A program made the translations under genes and the position numbers. Below are positions 32,244-43,052 of a stretch of 64,000 nt of DNA, one piece after another (within the stretch, counting starts at the first letter, position 1; every line of letters starts with the position of its first letter). Origin of the DNA: Calocera cornea HHB12733 (taxonomy: Eukaryota > Basidiomycota > Dacrymycetes > Dacrymycetales > Dacrymycetaceae); the NCBI GenBank assembly GCA_001632435.1, contig KV423958.1:124001-188000 (forward strand). Direction: 5' to 3'. A model generated the notes under the pieces. It was given only the letters and a program-made list of their open reading frames with translations, searched no databases and was not told where the DNA came from.

Positions 32244-35200
32244 ATGGCCACGCCGGCGGCGACCCAGACGCTCACCGCGAAAGTACGTTTTTCGCATGCA
32301 TGTCTGCAGAGGAAGGACGAGGGCTGACTGATGGATCGGCAGTTCTTTAGAGATGACACCGTTGCGCTGCGCGCGCGCCCGACAGAGTATGCGATCGTCG
32401 TGCGATGCTGGTATGACACCATGGAGGATATCCCGCTGCCGGACACGGGTGACCCGCTCGACCGGCGACTGGAACGGGGTGTGTACCTCCTCTCCGTCTT
32501 AGTAGTAACGGGATCGGAACTGACGACCGCCAGGCGAGTACGGTATCACCTCATTCACGAACGGCCAGCGGGCGATCCTTCCCGAGTCCGACATCGTCCT
32601 CAAGGACCGCGCCTTCCGCCCGGGCGACGTCGTCAAGCAGAGCCTGACGGACGCGATGAGCGGGATCGTCACGGGCACGCAGTGCGAGGTGCAGATGGAG
32701 CACGCGATCACCAAGCAGGCGCTGCCGGCATGGGTGGATGTCAAGGAGGTCGAGCTGGATACGGAGGTCGCGCCGGGCGATTATGTTATCTATAACAATT
32801 GGGTAGGAACTGTGAGTCCTCTTCTCATGCATGTGTTGAGGGTGTGCTGATGCGGCTTGCTAGGTCCAGGATGTACGTGCTGAGTCAGCCCGAGTCGGAG
32901 TCGATCGCTGACTTGTGGGTAGACCTTCGAGGAGACAACATGCGTCACCGCCTCGGGGAAGCCGAGTCGAATAGCAGAGCCGGGTGCACACTTTCTGATA
33001 GGAGAGAAGACAACGGTGCGTAACTGCAGTCCGCTATGCAAGACGAGCGCTTATGCCCTTGCAGGAGATCCTAGATCCTCGTTATCTCGCTTTCCTCGGC
33101 AATCAGGAACGAGTGGTGATCGCAATCAAGCCTATGGCTGTTGCCATCTCCTGGCTCGCGATCAATCAGTCTCTTCCCCTCGCCCAAGCCGCGTCACTAC
33201 CTCGGCCAAAGCGGAATTGGGCCGGTCGAGAGCTGAACGAACTGCAGCGTTTCGTCTCAACCCACTATGACTCACATCGGATCATGGAGCGCGTTCGATT
33301 CAAGGATCCGGAGGTGGCAAGGACTCGAGGGTTGATGCCGTCTGTGTTTCCGATCAATAGGAACACGAGCATCTCTGTCGATACGCTGGTTGTCACCGAT
33401 TCGAGGATGAACGTCACTGTGCTTTGGCAGGACGGGACCTCGTCACAGCATGCTTCGACACAGCTTGTACCACATGCCAACATTGACGAATATGATTGCT
33501 GGTGCGTACAGCTGCGTGTGCAATGGTTCGCGTGTTGACGTGTATGCAGGCCGGGCGATCAAGTAATGTACAAGGGCGAAGATGTACACCAAGCGGTAGT
33601 GGTCCAGAAAGCGTCTCCGACGCAACGGACAATAGAGGTCATGCTGTTGACGGACGGATCCATAGAGACAGTCTCGGCTTTGGAAATTGACCCACAAGGA
33701 CCGTTACCCAGCATATACGGTGTGCGACAGGGTGACATGGTGCTGATCAACCTGGAGAACAATGGAGAAGCACCACCGATCGTTCCCCGATTAGGCGAGA
33801 TCGAGCCGTGGACGAAGACTGCTGGCGATGGCAAGAACGGCTGGCGGACAGAGCTTGTCAAGCTCGGCCTACAAGCGCTCAATCGGTCAGACTCTGGGGA
33901 CGGGTGTCTGGGACGCGCGGATAATGTGGAGTGGGTCGGAGAAGTTATCACCAACCGGTTGGACGGGCGGATCGAGGTCATGTTGCCTTCCGGCAAGACT
34001 GTCATTCACCCCTTGAACAAACTGTCGCTCTTGATCGACGATGTGGACGAAATGCAGCTGGGCGACTGGTTCGAGGGGGAGGAAGGAGAAGAGGGTGACG
34101 AGGATATGGAAATTGACGAGGATGGGGATATCTGGTCGGAGGGAAGCTGGGAGACTGTGGACCACGGGGAGCCGGACAAGGATTGGGCAGAAGAAGATGA
34201 GGAAGACGAGCCGCCACTCATCCATGTCAACGAATCAGAAGATGTCGATATGGACGGGACTGAAGAACCGGTAGCACCAGGTGGCTTCGCGGCACCATCA
34301 GTAAACGTGCGAAATACTGTTGCACCGACGCCAACGCCACCGCGATCTACTGCGGTATCGCCCCCGCCGCCACCTGCTCTTGCGGAAGCGCCCGAGGATA
34401 GTCCAAATTGGGAGAGATTCGTGATTCAGGAAGAGTGTCCGCCAGACCACTTCTTCGCCAATAAGGAATCCGCTGTGCCTGGTAAAGCATTCTTGGGCCG
34501 CTTGCAGAAGGAGTACAAGGTGCTGCAATCAAGTCTCCCAGGTATGTCGCTTCATCTCTCCCACAGTCATCGTCCTGACATGCAAGCAGAAACAATACTT
34601 GTCCGTGCGTACGAGGACCGAACAGATCTTCTTCGCTGCCTCATCTTGGGCCCCGACAATACACCATACGAGGACGCGCCTTTCGTCATCGATTGGTACC
34701 TCGAGCCCACCTTCCCCCAGGCACCACCTCAGGCACATTTCCACAGCTGGACCAACGGAAATGGCCGAGTAAATCCGTAAGCCATCATTGTACCCAACAA
34801 GAGACTGCATCACTGACGAACACACATAGAAATCTATATGAGGAAGGTAAGGTCTGTCTGTCAATCCTGAATACATGGAGCGGCGACAAGTCAGAGTCGT
34901 GGAGCGCGGCGCGATCATCCTTGTTGCAAGCTTTCGTCTCTATCCAAGGCCTGGTGCTGGTCAGGGAGCCTTGGTATTGCGAGCCGGCCTACGAGAAGCT
35001 TCGCGGCACACAAGAGGCGGAGGTCAGCAGCCGCCTCTATAGCGAGAAGGCATACGTGCTCTCTCGTGGCTTCGTCCGACATGCGCTGGATCAACTACCT
35101 GGAGGTCTGGAGAGCGAGGTACAGTGGCACTATTACGAGAAAGGCGTTCTGGCCAAGGTCATCCACGACGCCAACGAGCTGATTGCGAAGAGCGAGAGTG

Positions 35201-35337
35201 AGCCGGAGGGCTCGACTGTACCCAGCGACCGGGCGATACCGAGATTGACGCAGGGAGGGATCTTGCCGTTACGACGAACTCTCGTCAAGCTGCAGGCGAT
35301 TTTGGACGCTCGGACAAGCAGCACGAACACCGTTTGA
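32244..35337 (+). CDS. UBE2O: UBE2O-type hybrid ubiquitin-conjugating E2/E3 enzyme
   Basis: 892 residues from nine exons: 32244-32282, 32343-32478, 32534-32811, 32864-32872, 32923-33015, 33065-33501, 33550-34541, 34590-34776 and 34830-35337. UBE2O-family proteins both carry and ligate ubiquitin, and in animals act in quality control of orphan proteins. The N-terminal half holds repeated SH3-like modules (PGDYVIYNNWVGTVQD, PGDQVMYKGEDVH, VEWVGEVITNRLDG). An acidic region follows near residue 510, then the UBC fold: ILVRAYEDRTDLLRCLILGP, NTPYEDAPFVIDWYL, then NLYEEGKVCLSILNTWSGD, with the catalytic Cys in KVCLS. The end AFVSIQGLVLVREPWYCEPA is diagnostic of this subfamily. Exon 4 is only 9 nt. 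Confidence 0.93.
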
Positions 35338-35559
35338 GCGTTACTCGTACACTCATTGTTGGCTGTTCCGAGGTTGATGTCACGACGATACCGGATTTCA
35401 TGTGCACATACCATCATGTATTCATACAGAAAGCCAATGTCATAACAGTAGATTCTTACAATCAAGTCGAGCCGCGAGCGCGCGCCGAAACAGCCTCTGA
35501 TTAATGAGGCTTAATGCATCTAAGGATCTTATCGATGGTATACCTACTTGTTTCATGGA

Positions 35560-35601
35560 GGTGACAGGTGGTCACGTCCACGGAACAAGTAGGCATCCCA
35601 C
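35560..35601 (+). repeat. Dispersed 42-bp repeat with internal dyad, copy 1
   Basis: GGTGACAGGTGGTCACGTCC and the following GGAACAAGTAGGCATCCCA match 55977-56018 at 36 of 42 positions. The core GTGACaggtgGTCAC is a palindrome. In this copy the flanks CCTACTTGTT and AACAAGTAGG also pair. It lies about 0.8 kb past the 3' end of the first KRE6 gene. Confidence 0.7.
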
Positions 35602-35653
35602 CGAGAGCAGTGATGAGCGCCGCGTCAACTGTCTGGTGCATTTTCGCCTCCTT

Positions 35654-35860
35654 TCAGTACAGCAGAATGCGTTGTAGCTCTTCACACAGTCCGACACGTT
35701 GGATATCATAGAATAATAGTTCTCGCCTCTCACACTCGTCAAGCAATGCGGCTGTGTATGTCAGCAACTGTTCTTCGGCGCACTCTCTGTGACAAGCTTC
35801 TCGAGCAATCATCTCATTGTGCATCGGGCATATACATTGGCAACTCGTACGATAAAACAA
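35654..35860 (-). CDS. Possible small Cys-rich protein, 68 aa
   Basis: Open frame with six Cys (for example CQCICPMHNEM then ACHRECAEEQL) and a helical, non-random composition. No homologue recognised, no signal peptide, and no splice or promoter support. It may be an exon of a longer gene or chance. Confidence 0.2.
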   Translation of the reverse strand: MFYRTSCQCICPMHNEMIAREACHRECAEEQLLTYTAALLDECERRELLFYDIQRVGLCEELQRILLY

Positions 35861-36155
35861 GGTATCAATAATCTCGAATCGAACCTCTCTGCTCTGGCAA
35901 AATAACGTAATCAGCAGAAGGCGAGGAGAAAAGGCGGGTATCGTCCTGCCCCATGTGTGGGATGGGAGCAGGATGAGCGGCTAGAAGCGGGTTGCAAGAG
36001 AGGGGCACGATCGGCTGGCGATAACGAGGGACAGAGCAAGGCGGGACAAATGCGCTTGTGGGGCGAAGAGGGAAAAGTGAACGATTGCGGAATGTCGGAC
36101 GGGCAATAATAACGATGTATGCGGCTGAGAAGAAGATGCTGAGGACTGGAGGCCC

Positions 36156-36191
36156 AAGGCTGAAGGCTGAAGGCTGAAGGCTGAAGGCTGG
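36156..36191 (+). repeat. GGCTGAA microsatellite
   Basis: About five tandem copies of the 7-bp unit AGGCTGA. Confidence 0.85.
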
Positions 36192-36319
36192 AAGGGTCTT
36201 TTTGATGGGTGGGTGTGTTTGATGGGCGGGGTCCGGCGTAGTGCGTGGTATGGTATGGCTACAACGCCGCGGCTCTGGCGGCAGCGTGTCTATGCGGCTA
36301 TGCGAGGATCAGGACGGAC

Positions 36320-36355
36320 GAGACGGGACGGGACGGGACGAGGCGAGGCGAGGAC
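36320..36355 (+). repeat. GGGAC / GGCGA simple repeat
   Basis: Tandem GGGAC units followed by AGGCG units, just beyond the stop codon of the first KRE6 gene. Confidence 0.7.
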
Positions 36356-36395
36356 GAGCGCGAGCAGTCGACAGGCATCAGCCATCAGCCATCAA

Positions 36396-38849
36396 CTAGC
36401 AGTCGTAGAGCATGTTGTTCTTGGGCCACTGGGAGCCCGACACCGCCGCGTAGTCGTCCCAGGTTGTCAGGTTCCAGTTGGAGTAGGCCTCGAGGTGGCT
36501 AGACGAGCATCGGATCAGTATCAGTATACCCTAGCTACACGCAGGGTGTGTGAGAGAGACAGAGGCTCACTTCTGGATGTACTCCGCGGTGGGGTGGTCC
36601 GCAGGGTCGCAGCCTATGTTCGTCTGCCCCTGGCGCTGGTACACCCGCACGTAGTCCATGAGCAGGTACACGGGGAAGACGAGCTCGTCGTAGTCTATCG
36701 CGCCGAAGTTCTCCGATATGCCCAGGTTGGCCAGGATGTACATCGGCTCGGTGGGGATCGGCCGCTGGCCGATCTTGGTGTTCTCGTCCGGGCCGAGTGC
36801 GGCGGCGTAGACTGTCCAGGCCGGCTGGCCGTTGTTGATCCAGGTGATGTACCCGTTGTCACCCGGCTCGTACTCAAAGCCGTACACGGCGAAGCAGCCG
36901 GTCTCGTCGGCCTGGTGGCCCGTGTAGCACGCCTGGTTCGTCACCGACACGGAGGAGGCGGCCTGCTGGTACACGCCCCCGAGGTAGCCGTTTGTCTGGG
37001 TGACCTCGGCGTTGTAGATCTGGTAGTCGGCCGAGGACGTGTTGGTGTACTGCCAGTAGGCGTTGAACGGGGCCATCTGGACGGACTGGGAGACGGCGCC
37101 CGTGCGCGTGTCCTGGTACACCTGCGCCTCGAGGATGTCGATCTCGGGCGCGGCGCGGCCCTTGAAATTGCCGTTCGAGTCCTTCGGCCCCGGGTGGTCC
37201 TCGCCCGCGCACGTGCACGCCGAGAGCCGCTGCCCGGGCAGGAAGGAGAGCGTGCCGCCCCAGTCCGGGTCGCCGGTTGTGAGCGCGGCCGGGGGCTGCT
37301 CGTTCTGCGTCTGGTTCTGCAGCGTCCCCACGTCACACGACTCGTACGTGTACGGCCACATCCCGTCCAGGGAAGCACCGTACCCCGCACGGCCGAGATT
37401 GCCCATCGTCCAGACGGCGGGCCACAGGCCCCAGACGGTAGGATCACCAGGCAACGAGACCGATACTACCTCGACCATCAGCACCATCCCCACTGCTTCC
37501 AAAAGGACAAGGAAACGCACCTTCGATATACCCGCCCGTAAAGCAGAACTTGTTCCAGCTGCTCATCATCCCGCCCATATAGTTGAGGTTATGGTTCTTT
37601 GTTTTGTTGAGCCAGATCTTGAGGTTCCCCCCGGTGGTCGTGATTGCCGAAGGGTCGTACCACTCAAGGTTGTTCGTTTCCCTGCCCGAAAATTGTCACA
37701 TCCATGCTCGAGTGTCATATGGAGGCTATATGCGCACCAGTAATGCAAGTTGACCGCCTCCCAATAGGGGTCGTCGCCCGGGTAGAAGCTCCTTCCATCG
37801 ACGTCAAACTCGTCCGAGAAGACGAGGTCGTACGGGCTCTGGTCCATCCACCCCGTGTGGCTCTTGGCCGCATCGGGCGTCGCCACGTCGATCAGCCCCA
37901 GGGCGCCGACGATCTCGGGCACCTGGCCCGTCATGTTGATCCCGCCGAGGTTGTACCCTCCTTGTGCGGTTTGGTGCGTGGCGGTGAAGAAGGAGATGAT
38001 GGGGTAGCCGGCACTGCGTGCTCTGTCAGTACTCTGCTTTGCCTCGCCAGAAGAAACAAGGCGTGGGGGACTGACAAGAGCGCAATGAGCCCCGTGGCCA
38101 TGATGGCCAGACAGCCGAGGTTGACGATCCCACGGGTGGTGAACATTGTTCCCCCGCGGTCGTTCTTCCGGTCGCGCTTCGGGTCCGGATTGTGCAGGTA
38201 GTCGTCTGCCTCGCGGTCCGAGAGGGAGAGGTTGCCGCCCCATAGGGAGGGGTCGGGGGAGAGGGAGAACTTGTCCGAGATGGAGGGCGCGGCCGATGCT
38301 GCGGACTTGCTTGGTGTCTGCGGGGGATGGGGAGGTTAGCATGGAGTGCACTGCTGGGGAGGAGATGGGCAGGAGACGCACGCTCTGCGGGGGCGCGCTG
38401 AGCGCCGCGCGCGGGGTGTTCCCGCTCGTTGGCTGTGGGCTGAGCCTCGACCCGGGGGAGGGGACGAGGCTCGCCGTGCTGCTCGCTGCGCTGGGTGGCA
38501 TGAGGTGCGTGCTAGAGTTGGCGGCCGAGGCGGTCCCGTACGGGCGGTTGGTCGCCGTGCTCCTTCCTGTCGGTGCCGGGGAGGGAGTGACGAGGGGGCG
38601 GGATGCGCTCGCCGGGGAGGGGGTGAGGAAGGGGTTGCGGGAGAGTGTGTTGGAGGTGGTGGAGGCTGTTGAGGTGGGGGAAGGGGCGGCACCAGGCCGC
38701 CGCTCGGGGGTGACGGGGATGCGGAGGGCGTTCAGGTTCGTCTTGGGCGCTGGAGGGGGCGCGCGGCCTGAGGCTGAGGCTGAGGAGGAGGAGGAGGAAG
38801 CCCCGGACGAAGCGGCGAAGGGGTATGCGGCGGCCGGCTTGCGTGCCAT
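36396..38849 (-). CDS. KRE6/SKN1-type beta-glucan synthesis protein (GH16), paralogue 1
   Basis: 714 residues. Exons on the minus strand are 38849-38382, 38317-38076, 38013-37738, 37681-37521, 37465-36571 and 36498-36396. It is a type II membrane protein of the secretory pathway needed for beta-1,6-glucan of the cell wall. A Ser/Pro-rich cytosolic N-terminus of about 170 residues is followed by SLWGGNLSLSDREADDYLHN, a short basic stretch, and one membrane helix (IVNLGCLAIMATGLIALF). The lumenal GH16 domain contains LVFSDEFDVDGRSFYPGDDP, SWNKFCFTGGYIE, GLWPAVWTMGNLGRAGYG and the catalytic motif EIDILEAQV with both Glu residues. A Cys-containing C-terminus ends MLYDC. A second paralogue is at 56592-59132. 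Confidence 0.93.
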
Positions 38850-40674
38850 CGTTGGTCAGTGAATGGGAGGGAGGACGGAGGGGGACGGGGGAGGGCCGTG
38901 AATGAGCGAGAACGGCGGCGAAGGGGGGATGGAACGGAGGGAGGGGGATTGCACAGAGCGGAGGGAACGGCAAAGACGGAGTGTGGGGCGGGCGGGTGTG
39001 ACAAACACAGCGAGGTGAAGAGTGTGACGGGGACGGGGAGCGAGTAGTGAGTGCTGTGGAGTGCAACAAGCAGCAAGCAGCAAAGTGGTCGCGGTCGTGC
39101 AGCGTGTCGTCACCGGCTCTCCGTCGCTCGCCGCTACATGTGCTCCTCCTTGTGTCCTCCAGTAGTAGTCAGTGTCCCACTCGCCTCAGTGGCCCAGTTG
39201 CGGCGCAAAGGCGGACCCAACTCTCCTTCTCCTTCTCCCTTCTCCTCGCCGGGCGCGGAACGGTGCCTTTCCACAGAAAACCCTGCACCCGCGTGCTACC
39301 TCACTTGCCTCCGTCGGCGCGTGCAACGCCTTTTGTCCCCCCGGCTCTCGATCCAATCGGCACACGCCACTCCATTTCATTGGCGTAAATTGCACGCCGC
39401 CCAATCTTCCCACCAGGCGGCGGCGTCGTCAACGGCCAGCGGGGAGCTGCTGGTGATCGTCCGACCGCGTCAGGCCAGTAACAACGACAACCACCGACCT
39501 CAGCACCTTCCACACAACCTCCCACTAGCCCATCAGCTCACCACCCCCAATTACACCACCCCCAATCACACCCCACCCAAGCGCGGCAACAGGAAGCCAG
39601 AAGCCGCAACGCCCCAGCAACCGCGAATCATCCTGTAATCTGCCCTCTCCATCTCCCATCAGACATCAGAGCGCGGCGGCGCCCAAAAATAGCTTGGCTA
39701 AAAATAAACCCTCGCGTGCAGGCCCCATGCATATATAATCAAGCACTGTACAAGTACTGAGTACCTTACTGTACCTGTCCGTTTTCTCCTAGAAAAGCCC
39801 TCTCACTTCCAGGCAGAATACGGTAACTAGTCAGAAGTTACCCTATGGTAGGACGTACAGCATGCGCACCTTCCCACAACCCCTGTCCAATCTTCAAAGC
39901 TGAAACGACAGCCTCCCGACTCCGCGCAGCGCCACTGCCCAGTAATAAGTCAAAATTCCTCCCCTCGCCTCACCTAATACTAATTATACAAGCAACGCAC
40001 CACGTCGCAGCGGCCCGCTTCCGGTTTGGGAATCCCCGGATCCCGTTATAGAACCCGCTGCTGCGCATGTTACAGGCCGGCGGCGCGTCGATCACCTACT
40101 TGCGCCGGGCGCTTCCGTAGAAAGCTCCAAGTACTGGACTGGACTGTACAGTACAGTACATATGCACATGTGCTGAGGTTGCGCCATCGTACAATGTTAA
40201 TAGGTTTGACTAGAGAGGCAATACCGAGTATCACTGGGCAAGTCTGGTGGGATGCAGGATTGTGTTGTGTGGTGGGCCGGACTGGGCTCCGCAAACACGC
40301 CGATACGACGTTTCGATTCATCCGTTTCTGATTCTGATTCTGATTCTGTTTCATCCGGTATACAGACAGTACTACAACAACATGTTTTCCTTATTTCTTG
40401 TCTTCTCTCTCCCATAAACGCTCCCCACCCCCATCAGCACCGCGCCCCAGTCTCCTCCCCCCATCACCCATCGTAAATCTCTCCGAATAGCGATCGTAAC
40501 GCACAAACGTCGTAACAAGGTTGGAATAATATCAGGGGAACATATAGTCGGTATCAAGCAGGATGGGTGCTTGGCACCGATCGGGGTTCTCACGGTCCAG
40601 CGGGCGGGCGCTCCGTCCTTACGACGCCCTGTGGTCTCATGAGCGTGGGATCGACGGGTAGGGGGTTGAGGGGC
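38850..40674. other. Intergenic region of 1.8 kb, nothing coding recognised
   Basis: The part near 38850-39100 is the G+C-rich leader/promoter of the KRE6 gene, strongly C+T on the coding strand. A TATATAATC element at about 39731 is on the plus strand with no gene following it. A TTCTGA microsatellite lies at 40326-40349. Confidence 0.5.
40326..40349 (+). repeat. TTCTGA microsatellite
   Basis: About four tandem copies of TTCTGA. Confidence 0.8.
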
Positions 40675-42647
40675 TCACCAGTGCACCGGCTTCTTATCAG
40701 CGATTCCCGGGGTGGTGACCCCATCCTCCGGGTCGGCGAACGGGTCGCTGACATCGACCAGCAGCCCCGAGCTGCTCGCGCCGTTCTTGTCGTAGGTCGC
40801 GCTGCCGCTCGCGGTGCGCGAATGGGAGTGCGAGTGGTGCGAGCGCGAGCTCGAGCCGTACCGCGCGTCCTCGTCGCTGTCGTAGTCCGAGTAGTCGCTC
40901 AGTCCCGCCTGGCGGTCGTCGTCGCTGTCGTCCGTGGGGCGGAGCGGCTCGGGCAGCGAGTCCCGGCCGGTGGAGCCCAGCGGGCCGAACGACAGGTCGC
41001 GCAAGTCTGGGTGCACGTACTCGTCCTGCGTGTGGGCATTGCGGGACCGGCGTGCGGGCCGGTCGCGCTCGTCCCGCATCGAGTTGACCCGCTCGACGCG
41101 CTCGCGCTGCTTCATCTGCAGCTTGTCGAGCTCGGTCTCCCGAGCTCCGCGGGCCTCGACACGCGCACGAGCGGTCTCGACCGGGTCCTTGGCGGCTTCC
41201 GCGGGGGGCTGCTCCTCATCACTGTCGTGCTCTGCAGGCTTGCACATCTGTTGATAGCTTAGTCATGCCCCTGGCGTAGTGCTGGACTTTCTCACCTGGT
41301 CATAGAGATTGATCGAAGCGATAATCCTTTCGTTGGTCTCGAGCAGGGTGCCAATGACCTCCTCATTGTCGGTGAGCTGGATATAACGGATGACCGCTCT
41401 GCGGGCCAGCTTCGCCTTCTGGAGAGCATCCTGCACGCGCGGGTTCGCCTGGACTGTCTCCTTCTCGCGGTTGATGAGCTTCAGGGCGTTGATGAGGTTG
41501 TTTGAGCACTGCGAGGCCGTTGCAATAGAGTTGAGAATATTCGGCTTCTCCTATTCAAGAGGTGAGTATATGCTTAACGTAAGATCGGGATCACCGCGGC
41601 TGTCGTACCTTCTCATAATTGAACGGTGGCCGCTTGGGCTTCGGGGGCTCCTTGGCACGCTTGGCGTCCGCCACGGCCTTCTCCCGCTCCATCTTGACCC
41701 TGATCTTCTCCTTGGCCAGCTCCTCACGCTCGCGCGCCAGGGCATCCTTCTCTTCCTGAAGCTTGCGCTTCTCCTCCTCGCGGCGCTTGCGTTCGCGCTC
41801 CTGCCTCAAACGCGCTTCCTCCTGCTCGATGCGCTGGTGGCGCTCCCAGAGCGTCTGGCCGTCCTGCCCGTCATAGTCCCGGGAGGAGCGGGGAGGCGAC
41901 GAGGACATCGTGCTGTCGCGGGTGCTGCTCCTCTCGTGCTAAGCAGGTATGATCAGCCTCGCATTCACCCGAAAGTAGGTAACAATGACCTACATGCACA
42001 GCCTTTCCCTTCCCTCCGCCACACGCGAGGTATAGATCTGCCACCACCTTCATCTTCGGGTCGTCTTGCCACAGCCGGTGCCACGAAGCCAGCAGCGCAA
42101 TGAGGCGCTTCTTGACATGCTCATCGGTCATGGGGTCCGCAGCCATCAGCTTGATCCGGTCTGCGAGCTGCGCGTTGGCAAAGTTGGCTGCATAGGGGTG
42201 AGTCCTGCACATCAGGGGTACGTGAAGTGCACGTACTGCGGAAACGAGGACCACAGTTCTCTACTAAGGCCTTGAGGATCTGCATAGCGAATTGAGCACC
42301 GGTCTTTGCACAACAGAGAATGATGCGCATACAGTCAAGGCCCTCAGTTGGCGATGTACATTGCCGTATTTCAGCTTCTTCCTTATCGCCCTGCTGGCCT
42401 CTGTCGTGCCCTCCAAGCCTTGGATGTTGATACTCTCCACGAGCTCCGGGATACCCTCGAGGTCATCAACAGAGTACTTCTCGCCAGATAGAATTTCGAT
42501 CCAATCGGTCACAGACGACTGCGATAGGTATCAGTTGGATGCCCGGCGACGGGGTCAAAGGAGAGAAGGTAAACGAACGTGTGGCTTCTCGCTGCTGAAA
42601 CCCTGCGCCGCTTTCACGCCCCACTTTACTGCTGCTGCCGTCGTCAT
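40675..42647 (-). CDS. LSB5: VHS/GAT-domain endocytic adaptor (Lsb5-like)
   Basis: 549 residues. Exons on the minus strand are 42647-42579, 42518-42333, 42279-42237, 42187-41994, 41938-41609, 41550-41296 and 41247-40675. The N-terminal VHS domain spans about residues 22-165: SSVTDWIEILSGEKYSVDD, AIRKKLKYGNVHRQLRALT, ILKALVENCGPRF, then a helix ending RLIALLASWHRLWQDD. A long charged coiled coil (residues about 190-270, EEEKRKLQEEKDALAREREE) separates it from a GAT-like three-helix region (NILNSIATASQCSNNLINAL onward, ending TNERIIASINLYDQ). The tail is acidic and Ser-rich. Yeast Lsb5 binds Las17 and ubiquitin at actin patches during endocytosis; the layout fits that role. Confidence 0.88.
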
Positions 42648-43052
42648 ACTAGAAGTAAGTCGCCCAGCACCGAGTGGGTTTAGCTTGTGGTCGATGTGAT
42701 CCACGTCGAGGTGGAAGATACACCGGGAGAGGAGAGGGGGAGTGGTAAGGAGGAGGTCCCTGTGCTGCCGTGTGCGGAAGGGCAATTGCGGACGAGGCAA
42801 TGCGGTAGCGGGACCATGTGCGTCGCGCGGACGGTTATTAGCCCACGGCCATGACGTCGTGGGCACGGCATGCTCTCGGCCGACACCGGAAGGTCTGCCA
42901 CCTCAACCCGCTACTGTACCGGTCTTGTGACTGCTATCATTGTTGGACATGATTATCAAATGTTACAACGCAACATCGACATCGTAATCCTGCAAGTTTC
43001 TGGACTTGTAGGGGCGCTACTCTCAATGACTCAAACTGGATCTCTTATTGGT
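42648..43052. other. Intergenic, nothing recognised
   Basis: 405 bp holding the LSB5 promoter and the 3' flank of the P450 gene. No repeat seen. Confidence 0.4.

Larger units (their letters stand above)
35338..36395. other. Intergenic region of 1.06 kb between convergent genes
   Basis: No supported gene. It contains a copy of the dispersed 42-bp repeat (35560-35601), a minus-strand Cys-rich frame (35654-35860), a microsatellite (36156-36191) and a GGGAC/GGCGA simple repeat (36320-36355). Confidence 0.55.

Noticed and set aside
36213..37541. 442-codon plus-strand frame
   Set aside because: It is antisense to the GH16 exons of the first KRE6 gene, is GC-driven and shows no motif.
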